Source: Streptomyces termitum (lineage in GTDB: Bacteria; Actinomycetota; Actinomycetes; Streptomycetales; Streptomycetaceae). Taken from it: a stretch of 64,000 nucleotides of DNA. The translations under genes were made by a program, and so were the position numbers. Of this stretch, positions 16,352 to 24,533 are shown piece after piece. The notes below the pieces were generated by a model. That model had not been told where the DNA came from, searched no databases, and saw only the letters and a list, made by a program, of their open reading frames with translations. The stretch lies in NCBI RefSeq assembly GCF_014650175.1, contig NZ_BMUL01000003.1:186001-250000 (forward strand), written 5' to 3'. How positions within the stretch are numbered: the stretch's first letter is position 1; each line of letters starts with the position of its first letter.

Positions 16352-17926
16352 GTGGGACGACACAGCCGCAAGGGGCAGGCGCCCGCGACCGACACCGGAC
16401 GCGCGCCGGTCGTGGACGGCGGGGCGGGCACGGGCCGGCGCCGCCGCTCCGGCGACGCCCCGGACGCCCGCGGCGACGGCTCCTTCCCGGGGTACGGGAC
16501 GCCGGGCACCCCGGCGCACGGGACGCCGGTCCACGGCGCGGCCCCTCCTTCTCCTTCTCCTTCTCCTTACGGGGCTCCGCAGCGGCCCGCGTACGGCACG
16601 GCGCCCCGGCCCGCGCCGGGCGGTCCCGCGTACGGCGGCCAGGGCAGGCCCGCGCCGGGACCCGGCGGACCGAGGCGCCCCGCGCCCGCACCGGGCACCC
16701 CGGCCCACGGCACCCCCGCGTACGGGTCCCCGGCGTACGGATCCCCGGCGTACGGGACACCCGCCCAGGGAACACCCGCCCACGGGACGCCCGCTCACGG
16801 AACCCCCGCCCATGGGACCCCCGCTCCGTACGGGGCCCCGCGTCGGCCCGTGCCGGGTGCCGTCCCGCGCGGCGGCGGCGCCGACACGCCCGCGCACGGG
16901 ACGCCGCACACCCCCGCGCACGGCGTCCCGGTGCGCGGCGGGCACCCGGCGGACGAGGAGACCGGCACCCCCGGGCCCGAGCGGTACGGGCCCGCGGGCG
17001 GCGGGCGCCGGGTCCCCGGACCGCGCCGTCGCGCCGAGGCACCGGTCCCCGCGACCGCCGCCGAGGGCGCCGCGCCCGAGGAGGACGAGGAGACCGCCGC
17101 CGCGCGCGGCGGCATGGGCCGGACGCTGACCGGGATCGCCGCCGCCGCCGTCACCACCTGCCTCGCCCTCGTCGTCGCCGGACAGGTCACCGACGGCAAG
17201 GACGACGCCCTGGAGGCCCACGCCGCCCAGGGCGCGGGCGAGCGCACCGCGGACGGCTCCGCCTCCCGCTCCGACGGGCGCGCCACCCCGCCGAGCCCGG
17301 CGCCGGAGCCGACCGTGCGGCCGCCCACGTACGAGCAGCTGATGACCCGTCAGTTCCCGATCGACCCCAAGCTGTTCGCGTCCGGCGACTTCGAGACCGT
17401 GCCCGGCTTCGACAAGGCGCCCGGCCGGGGAGCGAAGCACCGCTACCGGGTCGACGTCGAGAAGGGGCTCGGGCTCGACGCCGGGCTCTTCGCCCGCGCC
17501 GTCCAGCAGACCCTCAACGACAAGCGGAGCTGGGCCGGGCAGGGCGCCATGACCTTCGAGCGGGTCTCCAGCGGCGAGGCCGACTTCGTCATCACCCTCG
17601 CCAGCCCCGTGACCACCGGCAAGTGGTGCGCCAAGTCCGGCCTCGACACCACCGTCGACAACGTCTCCTGCGACTCCGCCTCCACCGAGCGCGTGATGAT
17701 CAACGCCTTCCGCTGGGCGCAGGGCGCGGAGACCTTCGGCCCGAAGGCGATGTACGCCTACCGCCAGATGCTCATCAACCACGAGGTCGGCCACCGGCTC
17801 GGCCACAACCACGTCTCCTGCCGCACCCCGGGCGCCCTCGCCCCCGTGATGCAGCAGCAGACCAAGACCCTGGACATCGACGGCATCGTCTGCCGTCCCA
17901 ACCCCTGGGTGCACCCAGGGAGTTGA
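16352..17926 (+). CDS. DUF3152 membrane-anchored zinc metalloprotease-like protein, 524 aa
   Basis: The C-terminal domain carries HEVGHRLGHNH (from residue 477), an HExxH-type zinc site with the extra Gly/His pattern of metzincin-like proteases, plus several conserved cysteines (KWCAKSG, VSCDSA, HVSCRTP, GIVCRPN) likely to form disulfides outside the cell. A single membrane helix (TLTGIAAAAVTTCLALVVAG) separates it from a 240-residue cytoplasmic part that is Pro/Gly/His-rich and contains nine tandem GTPAH-like units. The start is GTG 16352, seven nt after the upstream stop. The family corresponds to Rv3207c. Substrate unknown. Confidence 0.88.
   Translation: MGRHSRKGQAPATDTGRAPVVDGGAGTGRRRRSGDAPDARGDGSFPGYGTPGTPAHGTPVHGAAPPSPSPSPYGAPQRPAYGTAPRPAPGGPAYGGQGRPAPGPGGPRRPAPAPGTPAHGTPAYGSPAYGSPAYGTPAQGTPAHGTPAHGTPAHGTPAPYGAPRRPVPGAVPRGGGADTPAHGTPHTPAHGVPVRGGHPADEETGTPGPERYGPAGGGRRVPGPRRRAEAPVPATAAEGAAPEEDEETAAARGGMGRTLTGIAAAAVTTCLALVVAGQVTDGKDDALEAHAAQGAGERTADGSASRSDGRATPPSPAPEPTVRPPTYEQLMTRQFPIDPKLFASGDFETVPGFDKAPGRGAKHRYRVDVEKGLGLDAGLFARAVQQTLNDKRSWAGQGAMTFERVSSGEADFVITLASPVTTGKWCAKSGLDTTVDNVSCDSASTERVMINAFRWAQGAETFGPKAMYAYRQMLINHEVGHRLGHNHVSCRTPGALAPVMQQQTKTLDIDGIVCRPNPWVHPGS
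16694..16828 (+). repeat. nine 15-bp tandem repeats encoding GTPAH-like units
   Basis: Nine 15-bp units encode G-T/S-P-A-H/Y/Q in the disordered cytoplasmic region of the DUF3152 protein. DNA units differ at a few positions. Copy number is likely to vary between strains. Confidence 0.85.
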
Positions 17927-17943
17927 CGAGGGGCATCGAGGAG

Positions 17944-17976
17944 GGGGCGCTTCCCGGCGGGGCCGGGAGGCGCCCC
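17944..17976 (+). terminator. terminator after the DUF3152 gene
   Basis: A 14-bp hairpin with one G-U pair (17944-17957 with 17963-17976, loop CGGGG) is followed by TTCC. Confidence 0.75.
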
Positions 17977-18068
17977 TTCCGCTGCGCCGGAACCGGCGCC
18001 TCCGGCGCGTACCGCGACAGAACGCCCCCGGTCGCGGAAAGTAACGCGCATTCACCCCTTCCGGTGGT

Positions 18069-18090
18069 GCGACGGACAACCGTCCGTCGC
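18069..18090. promoter_or_regulatory. dyad upstream of the polysaccharide operon
   Basis: GCGACGGAC (18069-18077) and GTCCGTCGC (18082-18090) form a perfect 9-bp inverted repeat with a 4-nt spacer, about 100 nt before the operon's first gene. A second stem (18139-18146 with 18154-18161, loop 7) lies nearer the ribosome binding site. They may be an operator and a leader hairpin. Confidence 0.45.
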
Positions 18091-18191
18091 CCCTCGTTCC
18101 CAGTGCATACGTTCTTCCCGCTGCGGGTCGGCAGCGCGCCCCGCCGAAGGCAACGGCGGGGGACGTCAACGACGACAGGGGGTGGGTGCTC

Positions 18192-19826
18192 GTGCGGATC
18201 GGACTGCTCACGGAGGGTGGCGCCCCGTGCGCCTCCGGTGACACCGGCGCCTGGTGGCGGCGGCTCGTCCACGGCCTCGGCGGCCACGACTTCGACCTCT
18301 ACGCCCTCGACGGCCCGCCCCCCGCCACCCCGCTGCCGCCGCACGTCCGGCCCGTCGCCCCCACCGGGGAGGGCGCGCGCCCCGCCGGACCCGCCGAGCG
18401 CGCGCCCCGCCGCACCCACGGCCGCCGCGACCGCCGCCGCTTCGCCGAGGGCTTCCACGCCCTCGCCACCGGCCTCGCCGCCGAGGACGACACCGCCGCC
18501 GACGCCTTCGCCGACGGCCTCGGCGCCCTCGCGGACCTCGCCCGCGACACCGGCGGCCTGCCCGCCGCCCTCCGCTCCGACGACGCCGTCCGCCTCCTGG
18601 AGGACGCCTGCCGCGCCCCCGGCGCCCGGCGCGCCGTCGCCGACGCCTGCCTGAGCGACCACCTCGCCCTCGCCCGCCACCTCGAACGGGCCCTGCGCCC
18701 CCTCTCCCTCGACTGGTACGACGAGACCGCCCTCGGCGCCGCCGACCTCTGCCACGCCACGGCCGGCGGCCCCGTCGCCCTCCCCGGCCTCCTGGCCAAA
18801 CGCTTCTTCGGCACCCCGCTCCTCGTCACCGAGTACGGCGTCGGCCTGCGCGCCCACTACCTCGCCGCCGACGACCCCGGCCGCTCCACCGCCCTGCGCA
18901 CCCTGCTCGCCGCCCTCCACGGCCGCCTCGCCGGGGAGACCTGCCGGCAGGCCGACCTCCTCACCCCCGGCAACGCCCACGCCCGCCGCTGGCAGGAGAA
19001 GTGCGGCGCGGGCCGCGACCGCATCCGCACCGTCCACCCCGGCATGCCCGCCACCCGCTTCGCCGAGGTCGGCGAGGACGAGGAGAGCGGCGAACCCGGC
19101 ACCCTCGTGTGGATCGGCCGCGTCGAACCCGCCAAGGACCTCGTCTCCCTCCTCCACGCCTTCGCCGACCTCCGCGCCCGCCAGCCCGACACCCGGCTGC
19201 GGATCGTCTCCGTCCCCGCCGCCGGTGACGGGGACGGCCGCCGGGACGGCCACTGCGCCTACCGCGCCCAGTGCGCCGCCCTCGCCGCCCAGCTCTTCCC
19301 CGACGAGGCCGCCGGGGCGCACGCCGTCGGCGAGAACCCCGTCTCCTTCGAGGAACTCGGCGGTCCCGAGGCGCCCACCCTGGAGGACGTCTACGCCTCC
19401 GCCGCCGTCGTCGTCCTCTCCAGCACCGTCGAGGGCTTCCCGGCCAGCCTCGTCGAGGCCATGTTCTGCGCCCGCGCCACCGTCTCCACCGACGTCGGCG
19501 CGGTCGTCGAGATCATCGGCGGCACCGGCCTCGTCGTCCCCCCGCGCAACCCCCGCGCGCTCGCCGACGCCTGCCTCGCCCTGCTCCGCGACCCCGGCCG
19601 CCGGTACCGGCTCGGCGCCGCCGCCCGCGCCCGCGCGCTCGAACTCTTCACCGTCGACCAGAACCTCGCCGCCTTCCGCGGCATCTACCTCGAACTCCTC
19701 TCCCGCGCCCCGGTCCGCCACCGCGCCGGATCCGACGTGCCCTTCGCCCACCCCGCCGAGACCCGGATCCCCGGCGGCTGGGCACCGAGCGCCGTCCCCG
19801 CGGGCACAGGAGCCCCCGATGCCTGA
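18192..19826 (+). CDS. PelF-like GT4 glycosyltransferase (DUF3492), 544 aa
   Basis: The N terminus (MRIGLLTEGG, then WWRRLVHGLGGHDFDLYALDG) matches the DUF3492 region found in PelF, the Pel polysaccharide glycosyltransferase. The C-terminal half is a GT-B retaining domain: WIGRVEPAKDL and EGFPASLVEAMF (the E-x7-E motif). The enzyme would be a cytoplasmic polymerising transferase using a UDP-sugar. GTG 18186 is possible, but GTG 18192 has better spacing from AGGGGG. It leads a tight operon with a membrane protein, an epimerase and a spherulin-4 glycosidase, implying an exported polysaccharide. Confidence 0.82.
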   Translation: MRIGLLTEGGAPCASGDTGAWWRRLVHGLGGHDFDLYALDGPPPATPLPPHVRPVAPTGEGARPAGPAERAPRRTHGRRDRRRFAEGFHALATGLAAEDDTAADAFADGLGALADLARDTGGLPAALRSDDAVRLLEDACRAPGARRAVADACLSDHLALARHLERALRPLSLDWYDETALGAADLCHATAGGPVALPGLLAKRFFGTPLLVTEYGVGLRAHYLAADDPGRSTALRTLLAALHGRLAGETCRQADLLTPGNAHARRWQEKCGAGRDRIRTVHPGMPATRFAEVGEDEESGEPGTLVWIGRVEPAKDLVSLLHAFADLRARQPDTRLRIVSVPAAGDGDGRRDGHCAYRAQCAALAAQLFPDEAAGAHAVGENPVSFEELGGPEAPTLEDVYASAAVVVLSSTVEGFPASLVEAMFCARATVSTDVGAVVEIIGGTGLVVPPRNPRALADACLALLRDPGRRYRLGAAARARALELFTVDQNLAAFRGIYLELLSRAPVRHRAGSDVPFAHPAETRIPGGWAPSAVPAGTGAPDA

Positions 19827-19839
19827 AGGAGGCACCCCC

Positions 19840-21396
19840 ATGCGCGGCCCCGCCGCCCCGACGAGCCCCGGAGCCTGGGACGCCCGCTCCGAGGCCCTCC
19901 TCGCCGCCCCGGCGGCCGAAGCGGAGACCGGCATAGCCGCCGGGCCCGGCCCGCTCCCCACCCTCGACCTGCACGCGGACCCCCGGCCCGAGCCCGCGGA
20001 CCCCGACGCCACCGCCCTCGACGCCCTCCTCGCCGCCTTCGGCCCCCCGCGGCTCCCCGCCCTGCCCGAGGCCGCCGCGACTGCCGCGCCCGAGTCCGTC
20101 GTTTCCGAAGAAGCTCCCGAGTCCGTCGTTCCCGAAGAAGCCTCGGGGACCGCCGCGTCCGAGAGCGCCGCTCGCGAAACCGTCGCGTCCGAAGCCGCCG
20201 CTCCTGAAGCCGTCGCGTCCGAAGCCGCCGTGTCCGAAGACGCTCCCGCCGGGCCTCCGGACGGGGAATCCGCCGGCGCCCCCGCCGGACCGGACCTCCG
20301 GGACGCGCCCGGCGGGCCCGTCGCGCCCGGTCCCGGCGCGGCCTGGGGGGAGGCGCCCGGCGGGCGGCCCCGGCGGGGCGGCGGGGACCCGGTCAAGGTG
20401 CTGATGCGGCGCCACCGGGAGCTGTGCGAGCGGGCCGTCGACCCGCTGGAGATCGCCGCCGGGCTCGAAGCGCTCGGGTTCACCGACCGGACCGCCGCCC
20501 GCTACCGGCACCGGGACGTCTTCACCCTCGCCGAGGAGCTGTACGCGCGCGTGCCGCGCGGACGGCGGGAGGCCGCGCCCGCCGAGACCGCCGCGGAGCC
20601 CCGCGGCCGCTGGCCGCTGACCGTCCTCGCGCCCGGCGCCGTCGCCGCGCTCGCCGTCCCCGCCGTGGCCCGCCTCGACGGGGCCGCCGGGATCGCCGCC
20701 GCCGCGGCCGGCGCGCTCGCGCTGGCCGCCGCGCTCGCCCTCGCCGTACGGACCGGACCGCTGCGCGCCCCCGCCGCGCCGCCCGCCGCCCGGCTCTGGA
20801 CGCTGTGGCTGCTCGGGTACGCCGTCGCGGGCGACGGGCTCCTCGACCAGGTGCTGCGCGGCGGGCCCGACGCCGGCTGGCCGGTGGAGCCCGCCCCGCT
20901 CCTCGGGCTCGCGCTCGCCGTCGCCCCCGCCGCCTGGTGCGCCCACCTCTTCGCCACCCGGGTCCGCCGCCGGATCGCCACCAGCCGGGGCCTCGCCGAC
21001 TTCGCGGCCGGTGCCCGGGGCTGGCTCTCCGCCGCCGTCCTGCTCCACCTCGCCGCCCTCGCCGGACTGCTCGCCGCCACCGGCTTCAGCCCCGGCGCGC
21101 TCGCCCTGGGCGCCCTGCTGCTGCTCGCCCGGCTGCTCACCGTCCACGGCCACCCCGAGACGGCCGCCGCCGCGCTCGCCGCCGCCTGCGCCGCCGAGGC
21201 CCTCGGCATCGCCAGCGTGCTGGCCGCCCGGCTGCCGCTCCCCGGCTTCGACGCGCTGGCCGTCCCCGTGCGGGCCGCCGCCGACACCTGGGGCGCCGGT
21301 GCCCTGCCCGCCCTGGTCTGCGGCGCCGCCGCGCTCGCCCTGCTGGTCCACGCGGCCGGCGCCCTCACCCGGGCCACCGCCCACACCGCCCCCTGA
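19840..21396 (+). CDS. multispanning membrane protein of the polysaccharide operon, 518 aa
   Basis: The first 180 residues are disordered and rich in Ala, Glu and Pro, with irregular repeats such as VASEAAAPEA. A small conserved segment follows (VLMRRHRELCERAVDPLEIAAGLEALGF). The rest holds about eight hydrophobic helices. Start ATG 19840 has AAGGAGG eight nt upstream; an ATG at 19819 overlaps the glycosyltransferase stop. Position suggests it replaces PelG/PelE as exporter or polymerase partner, but I see no recognised exporter motif, so this is inference. No family name is assigned. Confidence 0.75.
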   Translation: MRGPAAPTSPGAWDARSEALLAAPAAEAETGIAAGPGPLPTLDLHADPRPEPADPDATALDALLAAFGPPRLPALPEAAATAAPESVVSEEAPESVVPEEASGTAASESAARETVASEAAAPEAVASEAAVSEDAPAGPPDGESAGAPAGPDLRDAPGGPVAPGPGAAWGEAPGGRPRRGGGDPVKVLMRRHRELCERAVDPLEIAAGLEALGFTDRTAARYRHRDVFTLAEELYARVPRGRREAAPAETAAEPRGRWPLTVLAPGAVAALAVPAVARLDGAAGIAAAAAGALALAAALALAVRTGPLRAPAAPPAARLWTLWLLGYAVAGDGLLDQVLRGGPDAGWPVEPAPLLGLALAVAPAAWCAHLFATRVRRRIATSRGLADFAAGARGWLSAAVLLHLAALAGLLAATGFSPGALALGALLLLARLLTVHGHPETAAAALAAACAAEALGIASVLAARLPLPGFDALAVPVRAAADTWGAGALPALVCGAAALALLVHAAGALTRATAHTAP

Positions 21397-21402
21397 ACCC
21401 CC

Positions 21403-21434
21403 GGCGCACCCGCGGAGCCGACGCCGCGGGCGCC
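21403..21434 (+). promoter_or_regulatory. intra-operon hairpin before the leader ORF
   Basis: GGCG (21403-21406) and CCCGCGG (21409-21415) pair with CCGCGGG (21424-21430) and CGCC (21431-21434), an 11-bp stem with a 2-nt bulge. A pyrimidine-rich stretch follows. It could attenuate transcription or stabilise the upstream mRNA segment. Confidence 0.45.
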
Positions 21435-21477
21435 ACTCGGCCCCTCTCTCTCATCACCCTCAAGGAGAACGAAGAAC

Positions 21478-21531
21478 ATGACCCCTCACTCCCCAGCACC
21501 GGCCGGTCGGCACGAAGGGGCCGCACGATGA
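21478..21531 (+). CDS. 17-aa leader peptide coupled to the epimerase gene
   Basis: ATG 21478 follows AAGGAG by ten nt, one of the better ribosome binding sites of the operon. It encodes MTPHSPAPAGRHEGAAR and stops at TGA 21529-21531, which overlaps the epimerase ATG 21528 as ATGA. A ribosome finishing the leader would be positioned to start the epimerase, so translation is probably coupled. The peptide has no cysteine or aromatic run and resembles no known attenuator peptide. It could instead be the remnant of an alternative start region, though the frame differs from that of the epimerase. Confidence 0.55.
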   Translation: MTPHSPAPAGRHEGAAR

Positions 21532-22499
21532 GGGTGCTACTGCTCGGAGCCAACGGCTTCATCGGCCGCTTCGTCGCCGACCGGCTGCTCGCCGACCCGG
21601 CGGTCCACCTCACGGCCCTCGGCCGCGGCGACGACGCCGACGTCCGCTTCGACCTCGCCACCGGCAGCCCCGGCGCCCTCACCCGCTTCCTGGACGCCGT
21701 CCACCCCGGCGTCATCGTCAACTGCGCGGGCGCCACCCGCGGCGGCGCCCGCGACCTCACCCGGCACAACACGGTCGCCGTCGCCACCGTCTGCGAGGCG
21801 CTGCGCCGCAGCGGCTGCGGCGCCCGGCTGGTCCAGGTCGGCTGCGCCTCCGAGTACGGGCCCAGCCAGCCCGGCTCGTCCACCGCCGAGGACGCGGTGC
21901 CGCGCCCCGGCGGCCCGTACGGCGTCTCCAAGCTCGCCGCGACCGAACTCGTCCTCGGCTCCGGGCTCGACGCCGTCGTGCTGCGGGTCTTCTCGCCGGT
22001 CGGCCCCGGCACCCCGGCCGGCTCCCCGCTGGGCCGGCTCGCCGAGGCGATGCGCCGGGCCATGCAGGCCGGCGACGGCGAGCTCAAGCTCAGCGGCCTC
22101 GGCGTGCAGCGGGACTTCGTGGACGTCCGGGACGTGGCCCGCGCCGTGCACGCCGCCTCCCTCTCCGCCGCCCAGGGCGTCGTCAACATCGGCACCGGCC
22201 GCGCGGTCCGGCTGCGGGACGCCGCCGCCGTCCTCGCCCGGGTCGCCGGCTACGCGGGCAACCTCCACGAGGTGGACGGCCCGCACGGCATCCCGCAGCG
22301 CCCGGTGATCGGCGCGCCCCGCACCGAGGCGACCATCGCCGAACAGCTGGGCGCCACCCCCTACCCGTACCCCGACGGCTGCGGCCCCTGGCAGCAGGCC
22401 GACGTGCGCACCGCCCGCGACCGGCTCGGCTGGCGCCCCCGGATCAACCTGGAGGAGTCGCTCGCCGACATCTGGATGGAGGCGGCGTGTCGCATCTGA
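21528..22499 (+). CDS. NAD-dependent epimerase/dehydratase, 323 aa
   Basis: An extended short-chain dehydrogenase acting on nucleotide sugars. The NAD-binding GANGFIG is at residues 7-13, the catalytic YGVSK lies mid-protein, and a conserved serine is in QVGCASEYG. C-terminal GTGRAVRLRDAA resembles the NDP-sugar binding part of epimerases. It most likely supplies an epimerised UDP-sugar (for example UDP-GalNAc) to the glycosyltransferase, by analogy with PelX or fungal Uge3. Start ATG 21528 follows GAAGGGG and overlaps the leader ORF stop. It overlaps the next gene by 13 bp. Confidence 0.87.
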   Translation: MRVLLLGANGFIGRFVADRLLADPAVHLTALGRGDDADVRFDLATGSPGALTRFLDAVHPGVIVNCAGATRGGARDLTRHNTVAVATVCEALRRSGCGARLVQVGCASEYGPSQPGSSTAEDAVPRPGGPYGVSKLAATELVLGSGLDAVVLRVFSPVGPGTPAGSPLGRLAEAMRRAMQAGDGELKLSGLGVQRDFVDVRDVARAVHAASLSAAQGVVNIGTGRAVRLRDAAAVLARVAGYAGNLHEVDGPHGIPQRPVIGAPRTEATIAEQLGATPYPYPDGCGPWQQADVRTARDRLGWRPRINLEESLADIWMEAACRI

Positions 22500-23236
22500 C
22501 GGGTGCGGCCACGGCGACGGGGGCGGTCCGGGCGCTCGGCGTGGGCGCCCCCGGCTACGGGCACCCGCTGCTCGCCCCCGTCGAGTGGGCCGAGCTCACC
22601 CGCCCCGGGACGCCCGTGCACTGGGCGGTGCTCAACGTCGCCGAGGGCCCCGGCAGCCGGCCCGACCCGCACTGCCTGGAGACCGCCGCGCGCCTGCGGC
22701 ACGCGGGGGTGCGGGTGCTCGGCCACCTCGACCTCGCGCACGGCGCGCGGCCCTTCGGCGAGCTGGTCTCGCAGGCGCAGCGGTTCGTCGACTGGTACCG
22801 GATCGGCGGCTTCTACCTGGACCGCTGTCCCACGGAGCGGACGGACCTGCCGGGAGTGAGGCGGGTCACGGCGACCCTGTCGGCGCTCCTCGGCGGCGAC
22901 GCCCACCTGGTCCTCGGCCAGGGCCGCCACCCGCACCCCGGCTACGCGGAGGCGGCGGACCAGCTCGTCACCTTCTCCGGGCCCTGGACGGACTACCGCT
23001 GGTCACAGGTGGCGGAGTGGACGGCCTCCTACCCGGAGGGGAAGTTCGCGCACTTCGTGCACGGGGTGCCGCGCACCCACCTGGACGAGGCGCTGCGGAT
23101 CGCCCGCTGGCAGGGCGCCGGAACGATCTTCTTCACCGATCGCGCCGGGGCCCCGGGACAAAACGATCCATTTCATTCGCTGCCCGGCTACTGGGACGAA
23201 ATTGTCTCGCGTATCGGACCGGGTGTCTCGGAATGA
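22487..23236 (+). CDS. spherulin-4-type glycoside hydrolase, 249 aa
   Basis: This matches the spherulation-specific family 4 (spherulin-4, GH135-like) TIM-barrel group. HWAVLNVAEGPGS, VRVLGHLDL and the GFYLDRC segment, with its candidate catalytic Asp, are the usual strand ends; GTIFFTDR lies near the end. No signal peptide is seen, so it acts inside the cell or is exported unconventionally, unlike fungal Sph3. Start GTG 22487 overlaps the epimerase. The final codons overlap the SigR -35 of moeZ. Fungal Sph3 cleaves galactosaminogalactan; here the substrate is presumably the polysaccharide made by this operon. Confidence 0.82.
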   Translation: MSHLTGAATATGAVRALGVGAPGYGHPLLAPVEWAELTRPGTPVHWAVLNVAEGPGSRPDPHCLETAARLRHAGVRVLGHLDLAHGARPFGELVSQAQRFVDWYRIGGFYLDRCPTERTDLPGVRRVTATLSALLGGDAHLVLGQGRHPHPGYAEAADQLVTFSGPWTDYRWSQVAEWTASYPEGKFAHFVHGVPRTHLDEALRIARWQGAGTIFFTDRAGAPGQNDPFHSLPGYWDEIVSRIGPGVSE

Positions 23237-23255
23237 GGAGGGGCGTGGCAGTGTT
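23230..23255 (+). promoter_or_regulatory. SigR-type promoter of moeZ
   Basis: GGAAT at 23230-23234 and GTT at 23253-23255 with an 18-nt spacer match the SigR consensus. The -35 box overlaps the stop codon of the spherulin-like gene. The predicted leader is about 38 nt. Confidence 0.75.
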
Positions 23256-23299
23256 ACGGGGAGAACAACCGTACTGACATACCGACCAACGGAGTCCCC

Positions 23300-24478
23300 G
23301 TGTCGCTGCCACCCCTGGTCGAGCCGGCTGCCGAGCTCACCGTAGACGAGGTCCGCAGGTACTCCCGCCACCTGATCATCCCCGACGTGGGCATGGACGG
23401 GCAGAAGCGGCTCAAGAACGCCAAGGTGCTCGCCGTGGGCGCCGGCGGCCTCGGCTCGCCGGCCCTCATGTACCTGGCCGCGGCCGGTGTCGGCACGCTC
23501 GGCATCGTGGAGTTCGACGAGGTCGACGAGTCGAACCTCCAGCGCCAGATCATCCACAGCCAGGCCGACATCGGCCGGTCCAAGGCGGAGTCGGCGCGCG
23601 ACAGCGTGCTCGGCATCAACCCGTACGTGAACGTGGTCCTTCACGAGGAGCGGCTGGAAGCCGACAACGTGATGGACATCTTCAGCCAGTACGACCTGAT
23701 CGTCGACGGCACCGACAACTTCGCCACCCGCTACCTGGTGAACGACGCCTGCGTGCTGCTGAACAAGCCGTACGTCTGGGGCTCGATCTACCGCTTCGAC
23801 GGCCAGGCGTCCGTCTTCTGGTCCGAGCACGGCCCCTGCTACCGCTGCCTCTACCCGGAGCCCCCGCCGCCGGGCATGGTCCCGTCCTGCGCCGAGGGCG
23901 GCGTCCTCGGCGTGCTCTGCGCGTCCATCGGCTCCATCCAGGTCAACGAGGCCATCAAGCTCCTCGCGGGCATCGGCGAGCCGCTGGTCGGCCGCCTGAT
24001 GATCTACGACGCCCTGGAGATGCAGTACCGCCAGGTCAAGGTCCGCAAGGACCCGAACTGCGCGGTCTGCGGCGAGAACCCGACCGTCACCGAGCTCATC
24101 GACTACGAGGCCTTCTGCGGCGTCGTGTCCGAGGAGGCCCAGGAGGCGGCGCTCGGCTCGACGATCACTCCCAAGCAGCTCAAGGAGTGGATCGACGAGG
24201 GCGAGAACATCGACATCATCGACGTCCGCGAGCCGAACGAGTACGAGATCGTCTCCATCCCGGGCGCGCGTCTGATCCCCAAGAACGAGTTCCTGATGGG
24301 CACCGCCCTCCAGGACCTCCCGCAGGACAAGAAGATCGTCCTGCACTGCAAGACGGGTGTCCGCAGTGCGGAGGTCCTCGCCGTGCTCAAGTCCGCGGGC
24401 TTCGCGGACGCGGTGCACGTCGGCGGCGGCGTCATCGGCTGGGTCCACCAGATCGAGCCGGAGAAGCCGGTCTACTGA
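23300..24478 (+). CDS. moeZ: MoeZ adenylyltransferase/sulfurtransferase, 392 aa
   Basis: This two-domain enzyme activates the C-terminal Gly of ubiquitin-like sulfur carriers and thiolates it. The E1/ThiF domain has GAGGLGSP at 47-54, a catalytic-loop arginine in LQRQII, and zinc ligands in CYRC and CAVCG. The C-terminal rhodanese domain carries the sulfur-accepting Cys350 in LHCKTGVRS. In actinobacteria MoeZ serves carriers such as MoaD, CysO and thioamide/thiazole carriers. The start is GTG 23300. A SigR-type promoter upstream ties it to thiol stress. It converges on a lipoprotein peptidase gene across a strong terminator. Confidence 0.95.
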   Translation: MSLPPLVEPAAELTVDEVRRYSRHLIIPDVGMDGQKRLKNAKVLAVGAGGLGSPALMYLAAAGVGTLGIVEFDEVDESNLQRQIIHSQADIGRSKAESARDSVLGINPYVNVVLHEERLEADNVMDIFSQYDLIVDGTDNFATRYLVNDACVLLNKPYVWGSIYRFDGQASVFWSEHGPCYRCLYPEPPPPGMVPSCAEGGVLGVLCASIGSIQVNEAIKLLAGIGEPLVGRLMIYDALEMQYRQVKVRKDPNCAVCGENPTVTELIDYEAFCGVVSEEAQEAALGSTITPKQLKEWIDEGENIDIIDVREPNEYEIVSIPGARLIPKNEFLMGTALQDLPQDKKIVLHCKTGVRSAEVLAVLKSAGFADAVHVGGGVIGWVHQIEPEKPVY

Positions 24479-24488
24479 CCGTGCGCGC

Positions 24489-24522
24489 GAAGGCCCCGGA
24501 CCGGGATCGGTCCGGGGCCTTC
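24489..24522. terminator. bidirectional terminator
   Basis: A 14-bp perfect stem (24489-24502 with 24509-24522, 6-nt loop) lies between moeZ and the convergent peptidase gene. Confidence 0.85.
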
Positions 24523-24533
24523 CCCGTGCCCGG

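Noticed and set aside
16694..16828. CRISPR-like array
   Set aside because: The 15-bp units are contiguous, in frame, and encode a protein repeat.
18192..23236. A full Pel operon
   Set aside because: Only PelF-like, epimerase and GH functions are recognisable; PelA deacetylase, PelD, PelE and PelG are not identified.
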